This document shows, in pieces, positions 30,553-39,700 of a stretch of DNA of 64,000 bases (positions are counted from its first letter, which is position 1; every line of letters begins with the position of its first letter). The stretch spans positions 1,984,001 through 2,048,000 of the forward strand of contig CP095846.1 in assembly GCA_023100825.1 (NCBI GenBank). Direction: 5' to 3'. The stretch comes from Nocardioidaceae bacterium SCSIO 66511. Lineage in GTDB: Bacteria; Actinomycetota; Actinomycetes; Propionibacteriales; Nocardioidaceae. The notes beneath the pieces were generated by a model. That model had not been told where the DNA came from. It made no database searches and saw only the letters and a list, made by a program, of their open reading frames with translations. The position numbers and the translations under genes were made by a program.

Positions 30553-31243
30553 GTGGCATGACGCTGCTCGTTCTTCAGTGCGACCACCCGACCGCTCGGT
30601 TTCGGCCCGCTGTCGGCTTTCCGACTCCTTTGGTGCGACTACCCGCCTGCCCGATTCCTCGTCGTCGTCGGCTGAGCGGTCGCCTTCGGTTGGGCAAAAG
30701 ACGCGGCGACGCGCGGAGCCGCCGCTTCGGTTCGGCTGCTTGGCGGTTTTGCCGTCACCTTGATATGGGATCGGGGTAACGTTCGGATTCGGCGTCACCT
30801 CCGTACCGGTAGTCACTGGCGTACCAACGGGCGCGGCAACCTGTCACTTTGCACGGTGTCCCTGCCATGCAAAGTGGAGTTTCCCCATGTTTACTTGGTA
30901 AATGACCACCCACCGACCCCGCAAAAGCTAACCGGAACGGGTTAGCCGGCAAGCAATCCAGCCCGGTAGCCGCGGCTCCCGCGTCGCGGCGTCTTTTGCC
31001 GAGCCAGAGGACGAGGGAAAGCCGACAGCGGGGGAATCGGGCAGCCGGGTAGTCGCACCCTAGAAGCGGAATGCCGACAGCGACGAGAACCGAAGCGGCG
31101 GGTAGTCGCACGGTAGAAGCGGAGAGCCGACGGCGAAGCCGAACTGGGCAGACGGGTAGTCGTACGGCGGAAGCGAAGAGCCGACAGCGAAGCCGAACCG
31201 GCAGACGGCGGTCGCACCGCGAACGACCGAAGCGGGAGCATCA
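30553..31243 (+). repeat. Dispersed palindromic repeat, copy 3 (largest; both arms)
   Basis: An imperfect inverted repeat of about 690 bases that fills almost the entire gap between dhaK and ptsI. The core at 30781-30916 is shared with the other copies. Outer arms 30634-30658 and 31033-31057 match at 24 of 25 positions as inverted repeats. Inner arms 30695-30713 and 30980-30998 match at 18 of 19. The hairpin CACTTTGCA/TGCAAAGTG lies in the core. The right end carries three to four tandem units of about 53 bases, and the left end carries at least one inverted unit. No open frame in it looks like a real gene. Confidence 0.85.
31047..31217 (+). repeat. Tandem 53-54 base units in the right arm of repeat copy 3
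   Basis: Units start at 31047, 31100 and 31154, with a partial one at 31207. Each begins GGGTAGTCGCAC (or close), followed by GAAGCGGA, GCCGACAGCGA and CCGAA. Unit lengths are 53, 54 and 53. They are degenerate, so they are old or have drifted. The left arm of the element contains the same unit in reverse orientation. Confidence 0.75.
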
Positions 31244-32914
31244 CAGCACGCCGCGTACTGCCTCTCGCGCTTCGTCCGGGTCGGCCGCGCCGAGCGCGGC
31301 CGCCGCGGCTCGCTCACAGGTGTCCAAGGTCAGCGACGACAGCCGCTGGCCGACGGCGGCGACTGCGGCCGGTGCCATCGACAGTGACGTGACGCCCATT
31401 CCGACGAGTACGGCGGCCAGCAGCGGGTCGGCCGCGGCCTCACCGCAGACGCCGATCGGGTGTCGGGCGCTCGCGCCGGCTGCGGCGGTCATCGAGATCA
31501 GGGTCAGAACGGCGGGCTGCCAGGGGTCGGAGAGGTACGCGAGCTCGCCCGAGAGGCGGTCGGCGGCCATCGTGTACTGCGTGAGGTCGTTCGTGCCGAT
31601 CGAGACGAAGTCGACGTGCTCCAGGATGCGGTGGGCCTGGATCGCCGCGCTCGGCACCTCAACCATCACGCCGGCTTCGAGTCCGAGTGAATGCACCTTC
31701 GCGGCGAACGACCGGGCCTCCTCGACGGTGGAGACCATCGGGGCCATCACCCGCGGTGTTGTCGCGGAGTCGCGAGCGGCCGCCGAGATCGCTTCCAGCT
31801 GGCGGTCGAGTAGGCCCCGATTTCGCCGGGCAAGACGCAGCCCGCGTACGCCGAGTGCGGGGTTTTCCTCGGCGGGCTGATCGGCGAACGCGAGCGGTTT
31901 GTCCGAGCCGGCGTCCAGCGTACGTATGACGACCTGTCGATCCGGCCCGAACGCCCGCAGCACTTCGCCGTAAACCGCAGCCTGCTCGTCTACGGACGGC
32001 TCCTGGGCGCGATCGAGGAAGCAGATCTCCGTACGGAACAGGCCGACACCTTCGACCGGAGCGTCGGCCGCGGCGCGTGCCGAGGCGCCGTCGTGGACAT
32101 TCGCAAGCAGTCGTATGCGGTGCCCGTCAGCGGTCGCGGCGGGACCAGTCCACGACCTGAGCTGCGCTCGGCGGCGAAGGTCGTCGTCGACCAACGCGCT
32201 CGCCAGCTGTTCGGGTGGTGCCACCCGAATCGTTCCTGCCGACCCGTCGACGAGCACCGACGTAGCGGCGGGTACGTCGGTGACCCCGACAGCACCGACG
32301 ACGCACGGGATCCCGAGTTGTCGAGCGATGATCGCCGTATGGCTAGTGGGCCCGCCGTGTTCGGTGACGAGTGCGACCGCTGTGGCCGGGTCGAGGGTCG
32401 CCGTGTCCGCCGGCGCGAGGTCGACCGCGACAAGTACGGACGGCTCCGCAGGCCGAGGTACGCCCGGCTCGGGTGCACCGACGAGTTCGGCGGTGACCCG
32501 GCGTTCGATGTCGTGCAGGTCCGTCACTCGCTCGGCCATCACCCCGCCGAGCTGGGTGAAGGTATCCGCGAACTGCGCGATCGCGCCGGAGACGGCCGCC
32601 AGCAGGTCATCGCCGCCCTCGACGCGGGTACGTACCGCGGCGGCGAGCCCGGGGTCGCGGGCGATGCCCGCAGTCGCAGTGAGGACCTCTGCCGCGTCGC
32701 CGTCGGCGGCCGACGCACGGCCGGTCAGCCGGTCTGCCACAGTGTCGACCGCAGAGTCGTAGGCGCCCATCGCTTCCTCGACACTGCCGTGACCGGCGAA
32801 TGCCTCGATCAACTCACGCGGCACGTCGGTGCGGACGACCGCCACAGGCGCGTACGCGATGCCCGGTACGACCGGAGTGCCGCGGATGACCCGGTCGTTG
32901 TCGTCGTTGGCCAT
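31241..32914 (-). CDS. ptsI: Phosphoenolpyruvate-protein phosphotransferase (PTS enzyme I)
   Basis: A 557-residue enzyme I. The phosphorylated His lies in GGPTSHTAIIARQLGIPCVV near residue 185. The PEP-binding barrel is visible as VGLFRTEICFLDR near 290, QVVIRTLDAGSDKPL near 335, GVRGLRLARRN near 365, and VSIGTNDLTQYTMAADR near 455, and the catalytic Cys in HPIGVCGEAAADP near 500. It transfers phosphate from PEP to HPr. The ATG giving MANDDNDRV was chosen; upstream codons are non-homologous. HPr is encoded divergently 58 bases away and dhaKLM lies downstream on the same strand, so this EI probably serves the dihydroxyacetone kinase. The stop lies at the edge of repeat copy 3. Confidence 0.95.
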   Translation of the reverse strand: MANDDNDRVIRGTPVVPGIAYAPVAVVRTDVPRELIEAFAGHGSVEEAMGAYDSAVDTVADRLTGRASAADGDAAEVLTATAGIARDPGLAAAVRTRVEGGDDLLAAVSGAIAQFADTFTQLGGVMAERVTDLHDIERRVTAELVGAPEPGVPRPAEPSVLVAVDLAPADTATLDPATAVALVTEHGGPTSHTAIIARQLGIPCVVGAVGVTDVPAATSVLVDGSAGTIRVAPPEQLASALVDDDLRRRAQLRSWTGPAATADGHRIRLLANVHDGASARAAADAPVEGVGLFRTEICFLDRAQEPSVDEQAAVYGEVLRAFGPDRQVVIRTLDAGSDKPLAFADQPAEENPALGVRGLRLARRNRGLLDRQLEAISAAARDSATTPRVMAPMVSTVEEARSFAAKVHSLGLEAGVMVEVPSAAIQAHRILEHVDFVSIGTNDLTQYTMAADRLSGELAYLSDPWQPAVLTLISMTAAAGASARHPIGVCGEAAADPLLAAVLVGMGVTSLSMAPAAVAAVGQRLSSLTLDTCERAAAAALGAADPDEAREAVRGVL

Positions 32915-32972
32915 ACGCGGCACGATACTGGGCGTACATCGCGCAGACAGCGCACGACCAGAGGGAGACCCC

Positions 32973-33233
32973 ATGCCCACCAAGACGGTGCACGTCGGTT
33001 CCTCGGTCGGTCTGCATGCCCGCCCAGCTGCCGTCATCGCCGACGCTGCAGGGTCGCAGGCGGCCACCGTGACGATCGCGAACCCGGGCGGTACGCCCGT
33101 CGATGCTGCATCGTCATTGCTGATCATGACGCTCGGAGCGAAGTTCGGGGATGTCGTGGAGGTGAGCAGCGACGACCAGGCTGCCGTCGACGCCATCGCA
33201 GCGTTGATCGAACGCGACCTCGACGCCGACTGA
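32973..33233 (+). CDS. ptsH: HPr phosphocarrier protein
   Basis: An 86-residue HPr. The active His lies in VGLHARPAAVIADAAG at residue 15, and the regulatory-Ser region reads DAASSLLIMTLGA near residue 46, with a serine in the expected place although no HPr kinase is visible here. It carries phosphate from enzyme I to DhaM. GAGGGAG precedes the ATG by about eight bases. It is divergent from ptsI, sharing a 58-base promoter region, so the two are probably co-controlled. Confidence 0.95.
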   Translation: MPTKTVHVGSSVGLHARPAAVIADAAGSQAATVTIANPGGTPVDAASSLLIMTLGAKFGDVVEVSSDDQAAVDAIAALIERDLDAD

Positions 33234-33269
33234 GCCGCCTCGAGCCGGCGGACCGGACCGGATCGGGAT

Positions 33270-33322
33270 CGGCGCGGATCGCACCTCCGGAAAGGGCGAT
33301 TATCGCGGTGCGGTCCGCGCCG
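33270..33322. terminator. Bidirectional hairpin terminator
   Basis: CGGCGCGGATCGCACC at 33270-33285 pairs with GGTGCGGTCCGCGCCG at 33307-33322 over 16 bp with one G-T pair. The 21-base apical region can fold a little further. It lies between the convergent ptsH and monooxygenase genes. Confidence 0.65.
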
Positions 33323-33357
33323 AGCCCCGGGTGACGAAGCGTAGGGAGAACGCAGCG

Positions 33358-35169
33358 TCACGACAGGTGGTGTACCTCCTGGAGGTCGTACACCGGCGTG
33401 GGGATCTGCTCGTGGCGAGCCTTGAGTTGCAGTGCGAGGTAGAGGGAGTAGTGGCGTGACTGGTGCAGGTTTCCGCCGTGGAACCACAGACCCTGCTGTT
33501 GGGTCGGCTTCCACATATTGCGTTGTTCGCCCTCCCACGGGCCGGGGTCCTTCGTTGTCGCCGAGCCGAGACCCCAGCACTTGCCGACCTTGTCGGCGAC
33601 CTCCTCGCTGATCAGGTCGGCTGCCCAGCCGTTCATCGAGCCGTAGCCGGTCGCGTACACCACGAGGTCGGCGGGCAGTTCCGTGCCGTCTTCGAGCACG
33701 ACGGCGTCCTCGCTGAGATGGTCTACCTGGCCCTTGGCCAGCTTCACCTCGCCGTTCGCGACGAGGTCGGCGGCTCCGACGTCGATGTAGTAGCCGGACC
33801 CACGGCGCAGGTACTTCATGAAGAGACCGGATCCGTCGTCGCCCCAGTCGTGGTCGAATCCGGCGGCCTCGAGAGAGGCGTAGAAGTCCTTGTCACGTTC
33901 GCGCATCTGGTCGTACAGCGGGATCTGGAACTCGTGCATGATCCGGTACGGCAGCGACGCGAACGTCAGGTCGGCCTTCTCCGTGGTGACCCCCGCGGCG
34001 AGTGCCTCCTCGGAGTACAACGCACCGAGCCCGATCTCCATCAGCGTGTCGGATCGCACGATGTGCGTCGACGACCGCTGCACCATCGTCACGTCGGCGC
34101 CGTTCTCCCACAGCGCGCCGCAGATGTCGAACGCCGAGTTGTTGGAGCCGATCACGACGCAGTGCTTGCCGGCGTACGCGTCCGGTCCCGGATGCTGCGA
34201 GGAGTGATGCTGCTCGCCCTTGAACACGTCCATTCCGGGCAGGTCGGGGAGGTTCGGCTTGCCCGACATGCCGGTTGCGAGCACGAGATGCTTCGGCTTG
34301 AGGGTTACGGGCTCGCCGTCGCGATCGACGGTGACCGTCCACTCGCCGGCATCGGCATCGTAGCTAGCCCGTTGCGCCTCGGTCTTGCCCCAGTAGTTGA
34401 GTTCCATGACCTTGGTGTACGACTCGAGCCAGTCGGCGATCTTGTCCTTCGGAGCGAACACCGGCCAGTTGTCGGGAAACTTGATGTACGGCAGATGGTC
34501 GTACCACACCGGGTCATGCAGACAGAGCGACTTGTACCGACCGCGCCACTGATCGCCCGGACGCTCATGCTTGTCGATCACGATTGTCGGTACGTCGAGC
34601 TGGCGGAGCCGGGCACCGAGTGCGATGCCGCCCTGCCCGCCGCCGATCACCAGCACGTACGGCTGCTGCTGGTACCCGAGCTCGCGAGCCTCGCGTTCGC
34701 GTCGTTCGAGCCATGACTCGCGTCCACGGTTGGCGCCGTGCTCTGCGCCTTTCGGCCTGGCGCGGCCCTTGGGTTCCTCGTACCCCTTGAGCTCGTAGAG
34801 CGTGGTCAGCAGCGTCCACGCGAGGTCGTCCTTGAGCCGGAGGTGACCCCGCCCGCGGCCGACGCCGGTCTCGAACTCGATCCACGCCTCGATGACGCCG
34901 TCGGACTCGACCGGCTCCTCGCTGACTCTGAAGTCGGAGGGTTCAACGTGGCCGAGTGACACCCCGAGCATGTCACCGACCTCGTCAGGCCCCTCGACGG
35001 TCTTGATGTTCCAGGTGAATGCAATCAAGTCCCGCCAGTAGCTATCCGTTGCGAACAGGTGGCTCGCAGCGTCGACGTCACGAGCGACAAGCGCCGCCTC
35101 GAAGTCGGTGAGCCACGCGTCGACGCGGTCACGAGCAGATTTCAGCTGCCGTTCGATTGTCTGCGTCAT
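33358..35169 (-). CDS. Flavin-containing NAD(P)H-dependent monooxygenase with N-terminal SnoaL-like domain
   Basis: A 603-residue protein. Residues 1-150 form a SnoaL/NTF2-like domain (DFEAALVARDVDAASHLFAT, then DSYWRDLIAFTWNIKTVEG). From about residue 170 comes an FMO-type flavoprotein: FAD-binding LVIGGGQGGIALGARLR, then ERPGDQWRGRYKSLCLHDP, the FMO fingerprint-like DVFKGEQHHSSQHPG near 370, NADPH-binding CVVIGSNNSAFDICGALWE, and DLVVYATGYGSMNG near 510. Such enzymes oxygenate ketones, amines or sulfides. It is divergent from a GAF-domain regulator with a dyad operator between them, suggesting substrate-induced expression. The start is the ATG giving MTQTIERQL; earlier in-frame codons overlap the regulator. 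Confidence 0.88.
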   Translation of the reverse strand: MTQTIERQLKSARDRVDAWLTDFEAALVARDVDAASHLFATDSYWRDLIAFTWNIKTVEGPDEVGDMLGVSLGHVEPSDFRVSEEPVESDGVIEAWIEFETGVGRGRGHLRLKDDLAWTLLTTLYELKGYEEPKGRARPKGAEHGANRGRESWLERREREARELGYQQQPYVLVIGGGQGGIALGARLRQLDVPTIVIDKHERPGDQWRGRYKSLCLHDPVWYDHLPYIKFPDNWPVFAPKDKIADWLESYTKVMELNYWGKTEAQRASYDADAGEWTVTVDRDGEPVTLKPKHLVLATGMSGKPNLPDLPGMDVFKGEQHHSSQHPGPDAYAGKHCVVIGSNNSAFDICGALWENGADVTMVQRSSTHIVRSDTLMEIGLGALYSEEALAAGVTTEKADLTFASLPYRIMHEFQIPLYDQMRERDKDFYASLEAAGFDHDWGDDGSGLFMKYLRRGSGYYIDVGAADLVANGEVKLAKGQVDHLSEDAVVLEDGTELPADLVVYATGYGSMNGWAADLISEEVADKVGKCWGLGSATTKDPGPWEGEQRNMWKPTQQQGLWFHGGNLHQSRHYSLYLALQLKARHEQIPTPVYDLQEVHHLS

Positions 35170-35234
35170 GGCTGCTCCCGTCGGATAGCATGTGTTCGGT
35201 AGCACACACCCCGTGCTGACCTGCAGGAAAGGGT

Positions 35235-35249
35235 TGCAACGGGGTTGCA
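35235..35249. promoter_or_regulatory. Candidate operator in the monooxygenase/GAF-regulator gap
   Basis: TGCAAC-GGG-GTTGCA is a perfect 6-base inverted repeat with a 3-base centre, 20 bases before the regulator's ATG and 66 bases before the monooxygenase ATG. It is the clearest dyad in the 99-base divergent gap and a plausible binding site for the GAF regulator. Confidence 0.5.
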
Positions 35250-35268
35250 GCGCAGGTAGGAGGCGATC

Positions 35269-36540
35269 ATGGTCTCGGACCCTCGCGCGACAGCGCTCCG
35301 ATCCGATCTGCGCTCCGACACCCGGCGTACGCACGCCGTACGCGACGCGGCGATGTCGGGGAGCGGCGCCACGTCGGGTCCGCGCTCGCTGATCGGCGAC
35401 TCCTGGCGCCGCGTACGCGCGCACGGGCTCGACCCGTCCGGCGCGCCCGAGGTCGCCCCGTTGTCGCAGAGCGACTTGCAGGCGCGACGCGAGCGCAGTC
35501 AGCTGCGCGACCTCCTGCCCCAGTTGCGTGAGCACCTGCGGCCGGCCGGCGACGCAGCCGGTCAGGCACTCGTCGTCTCCGATGCCGAGGGCCGCGTGCT
35601 GTGGCGCGAGGGAAGCACCGCCGTCTCGAGATACGCCGACCGTCTCGGCTTCGTCGGCGGTTCGGCGTGGACCGAGGGCAACGTCGGTACGAACGCCATC
35701 GGCACCTGCATCGTCACCGGGTCGCCGATCCACATCCACGCTGCCGAGCACTTCGCGCAGTCACATACGGCGTGGACCTGTGCGGCGGCCCCGTTGAAGG
35801 ATCCGGTCACCGGCCGGCTGCTCGGCGTCGTCGACCTCAGTGGCCCGGCGCGCACAGGACACGCCAACACTCTCTCGTTGGTGACGGTCGCCGCCCGCCT
35901 GGCCGAGGCAGAGGTACGCGCGGCACACCAGGACCGGCTGAACGCCCTGCGTGCCTTCGCGTCTCCGTTGCTGGCCAAGGTCGGCGGTAAGGCTTTGGCG
36001 CTCACTCCGGACGGCACGGCCGCCGCGGTGACCGGCCTGGTCGCTCCCACCCAGATCGCACTGCCCGATGCGATGACCGCGGGCGACCAGTGGGTGCCTG
36101 CCCTGGGCATGGTGCGAGCGGAGCCGCTGCCTGGCGGGTGGCTGCTGCGCGTACTCGAGGGCGATGCGCCGGATCCGGACTCCGCGACCTCGCTGCTGCT
36201 CGATCTGTCGGCGTCCGAGCCCTCCGTCGAAGTGACAGGCGCGAGCAGCGTCTGGACCCACCGTCCTTCGCCGAGGCACGCCGAGATCCTGCTCGCGCTC
36301 GTACGTCACCGCGACGGACGCTCCGCAGCACAGCTCGCGGACGATCTGTTCGGCGACCGCAGCCGGACGGTCACGGTGCGCGCCGAGATGTCGCGGCTTC
36401 GTCGCACCCTCGGTCCCATGCTGGTGCAGCGTCCGTACCGGCTCGCCGACAACGTCGACGCGCGGCTCGTGCTCCCCGACGAGCCGCTGGAGCTGCTGCC
36501 GGGGTCGACTGCTCCGGTGGTGACGGCGCTGCGCGCCTGA
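35269..36540 (+). CDS. GAF-domain transcriptional regulator (AcoR-like N-terminus, winged-helix C-terminus)
   Basis: A 423-residue regulator. The N-terminus (SLIGDSWRRVRAHGLDPSGA near residue 40) and GAF sensor (SAWTEGNVGTNAIGTCIVTG near 130, then HIHAAEHFAQSHTAWTCAAA and PVTGRLLGVVDLSGPA) match AcoR-type activators. It lacks the sigma-54 AAA domain. Instead the C-terminal 90 residues form a winged-helix (PRHAEILLALVRHRDGRSAA, then QLADDLFGDRSRTVTVRAEM and SRLRRTLG). This variant is common in actinobacteria, next to oxidoreductase or dehydrogenase genes. It probably activates the divergent monooxygenase when ligand binds GAF. AGGAGG lies before the ATG. Confidence 0.87.
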   Translation: MVSDPRATALRSDLRSDTRRTHAVRDAAMSGSGATSGPRSLIGDSWRRVRAHGLDPSGAPEVAPLSQSDLQARRERSQLRDLLPQLREHLRPAGDAAGQALVVSDAEGRVLWREGSTAVSRYADRLGFVGGSAWTEGNVGTNAIGTCIVTGSPIHIHAAEHFAQSHTAWTCAAAPLKDPVTGRLLGVVDLSGPARTGHANTLSLVTVAARLAEAEVRAAHQDRLNALRAFASPLLAKVGGKALALTPDGTAAAVTGLVAPTQIALPDAMTAGDQWVPALGMVRAEPLPGGWLLRVLEGDAPDPDSATSLLLDLSASEPSVEVTGASSVWTHRPSPRHAEILLALVRHRDGRSAAQLADDLFGDRSRTVTVRAEMSRLRRTLGPMLVQRPYRLADNVDARLVLPDEPLELLPGSTAPVVTALRA

Positions 36541-36716
36541 AGCCCGTCGGTCAAGCGAGAAATCGATTCGTACAACGCTGTTCGGCGCTGCCGACGACCG
36601 CTCGTCGCTCAATCCCTACCGTTCGCCGCATTCCACGTTGTTGTTTGAGTCGCCCCGGGAATAGGGCATCCAGGGGCCCGCATCGGATGTCTCGGGACGA
36701 CATACGAGGAGTCCAC
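36541..36716. other. Intergenic region before the amidohydrolase gene
   Basis: 176 bases with no convincing gene, hairpin or palindrome. It should hold the promoter of the downstream secreted amidohydrolase, but I could not identify clear -35 and -10 boxes. GAGGAG at 36706-36711 is the ribosome-binding site. Confidence 0.4.
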
Positions 36717-39700
36717 GTGAACGACGCCCATCTTGATCACGACCGAATCGGTACTCCGGACGGCCCGGCCGTCTCGCGCCGCACTCTGCTCGCCGGAGCG
36801 GGGGCAGCAGCGGCGATCGCCGCAACAGCGCCCCGGACGGATGCCGTCGCCGGGCCACGGCAAAAGGGCGGCGATTTCACCGCCCGCGAGGGAACGGACC
36901 TGGCGGCGAGCGTGTCACCGGACGGTGCGCACATCGCGTTCGACCTGCTCGGGGTGCTGTGGGTGATACCGCGTTCGGGAGGTCCGGCGCGCCGCCTGAC
37001 CAGCGACCTCTACGACATCACGCAACCGCAATGGTCTCCGGACGGACGCGAGCTGGTCTTCCAGTCGTACCGCGACGGTGTGTTCAACCTCTGGACGGTA
37101 CGCCGCGACGGCGGCCGATTGCGCCAGTTGACCAAAGGGCCGTACGACCATCGTGAACCACGATGGTCGGCCGACGGCGCTCGGATCCTGTTCAGCGGCG
37201 ACGCCTCCGGCAGCTATGGCATCTACGAGCTCGATATCGCGAGAGGCAACATCGCGACCGTCGTCGACACCGCCGAGGAGGAGTTCGAGCCGGCGTACTC
37301 GCCGGACGGCGCGAAGGTCGCCTTCGTCGTCGGCAACACCCGTATCGACACGGTCGACGTGCGCAGCGGTGCACGGGAGACCGTTGCCTCGGTCGAGGCG
37401 CCCGACGTCATCCACCAGCCCTCGTGGACGCCCGACGGGTCGAGCGTTGTGTACCACGTGCAGAGCGGCGACACGATGCGGTTGATACTCGACGATGAGC
37501 CGTTGACCGGCGACGAGTTGGTGTTCCCGTTCCAAGCCTCGTGGCTGAGTGATGACGAGTTCGTGTACGCAGCCGACGGTCAGATCCGTACTCGACGCCT
37601 CGGTAGTGACACGCACGAGACGATCGGCTTCAGCGCAGCGGTGCGGCCGAAGCGCGCCCGATACCGGCGTCGACGCCGAGAGTTCGAGGACCGCAAACCG
37701 CAGCAGGTCAAGGGAATCGGCAGTCCGGTGCTGTCTCCCGACGGCAAGAGTGTTGCGTTCCGTGCCCTCAACGACCTCTGGGTGATGCGGATCGGCGACC
37801 GGCCCCAGGCGCTCACTCGTGACGAGTTCTGGAAGTGCGATCCGGCCTGGTCGCCGGACGGCCGCAGACTCGCGTACTCGACCGATCGCGCAGGCACGCT
37901 CGACATCTGGGTACGCGACCTGCGCACCGGCAAGGACCGACAGGTGACCAATGTCGAGGACCGTGCGGCGCTCTCGGCTGCCTGGTCGCCGGACGGTACG
38001 GAAATCGCATTCCTCGATCAGGACGGCGCGTTATGGGTAGTCGACGTCGAGTCGAGTGACGTGCAGCGGGTCTTCCCCGCGACCTTCGAGCCGGGGCGTC
38101 CGACCTGGTCGCCGGACGGTCGGGTGATCGCGATGGCCGCCGTGATGCCCTACTCGAAGCGATACCGCGAGGGCCAAAGCAAGATCCTGCTGATTGAGAG
38201 GCGATCGGGCAGAGCGCGCTACGTGGACGCCGTCGAGAACAGCTCGTTGCAGACCCGCGGTGACGACGGCCCGGTGTGGTCGCCCGACGGTCGCCGGATG
38301 GCGTTCGCAGCCGAGAGCGCGCTGTACGTCCTCGACGTCGAATCGGACGGCACGCCTTCCGGGGCGGCGCGCAAGGTCACCGACGAAGTATGCGACGCGC
38401 CTTCGTGGGACGGCGGATCGAAGACCCTGCTGTACCTCAACAACGGGCGTTTGCGTACCGTCTCCGCCGACGGCGGACGTCCGCGAACGGTTCGAGTCCC
38501 ATTGACCTGGCGCAATGCCGAGGCGCCGAAGCGCTCGGTCGTGCACGCGGGCGTGATGTGGGACGGCGAGAGCGACTCCGTGCGCCGCGACGTCGACATC
38601 GTCATCGAGGGCAAGCGAATCGTCGCCGTGGAGGCCCATCGCGACGATCGGCAGGGGACCGTGATCGATGCCAGCGACCGGTTCGTGATGCCCGGTTTGA
38701 TCGACATGCACAACCATCGCGAGATGGCCGGCTACGCGTACGGTGCCAGGCAGGGTCGGATGTGGTTGTCGATGGGCATCACGACGACCAGGTCACCGGG
38801 GAGCCCGGCGTACCACATGGTCGAGGAGCGCGAGTCCGTTCAGTCGGGCGCCCGGCTCGGGCCTCGCTACTTCGCGACGGGGGAGGCGATCGACGGCCGC
38901 CGGATCTATTACAACTTCATGCGACCCACCTTCAGCGACCGTCAACTGGGCAAGGAGTTCGAGCGTGCAGAGGCGCTCGAGTACGACCTGATCAAGTGCT
39001 ACGTACGGCTTCCGGCCATGTGGCACAAACGTGCGATCGCGTTCGGGCACCGTATGGGCGTCCCCGTGACATCGCACTATCACTACCCGGCGATCGCCTT
39101 CGGCGGCGACGGGATGGAGCACACCGGGGCCACCAACAGGTTCGGGTTCTCGCGTACCGTCACGGCGCTCGGCAACGCGTACGACGACGTCATCGGGTTG
39201 TTCAACGCCTCGCACATGGCGCGTACACCGACGCTGTTCGGTTCGTCCGCGCTCTACGGCGAGGATCGTTCGCTGGTCGAGGACCGACGTACGCGGGCGT
39301 TCTACCCGCCGTGGCGGATGACGACGTTGGAAGCCGACGCCGATGAGGCCCGTGACACCGACCAGACCGTGGCGCTGGCGAATCTGCGCCGTCAGGTGGG
39401 TCAGGCGCTCGCGATGGTCGAAGGCGGCGGCAACGTCATCGCGGGCACGGATGCGCCGATCGACCATGTCGCGATCAGCCTGCACATGAACCTGCGCGCA
39501 ATGGTGAAGTACGGGTTCACTCCGCTGCAGGCACTGCGGACTGCAACGAGCGCCGCGGGCGACCACCTGAACGAACCGCTCGGACGAATCAAAGCCGGCG
39601 CGTACGCCGACCTCGCGATCGTCGACGGCGACCCGCTCTCGAACATCGCCGATGTCGCGGCGGTCGACCGGGTGCTCGTATCCGGCGTCGCACATTCGGT

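Noticed and set aside
29381-30763. Plus-strand open frame of 460 codons opposite dhaL/dhaK and into repeat copy 3
   Set aside because: It is opposite genes with unmistakable DhaL and DhaK motifs and crosses into the repeat; no family resemblance.
30755-31111. Long minus-strand frame over repeat copy 3 with conserved-looking CRARWYASD peptide
   Set aside because: The frame is broken in copy 1 by about 31 extra bases and by a TAG in copy 4, and is not preceded by a start and ribosome-binding site. It is better explained as DNA repeat conservation.
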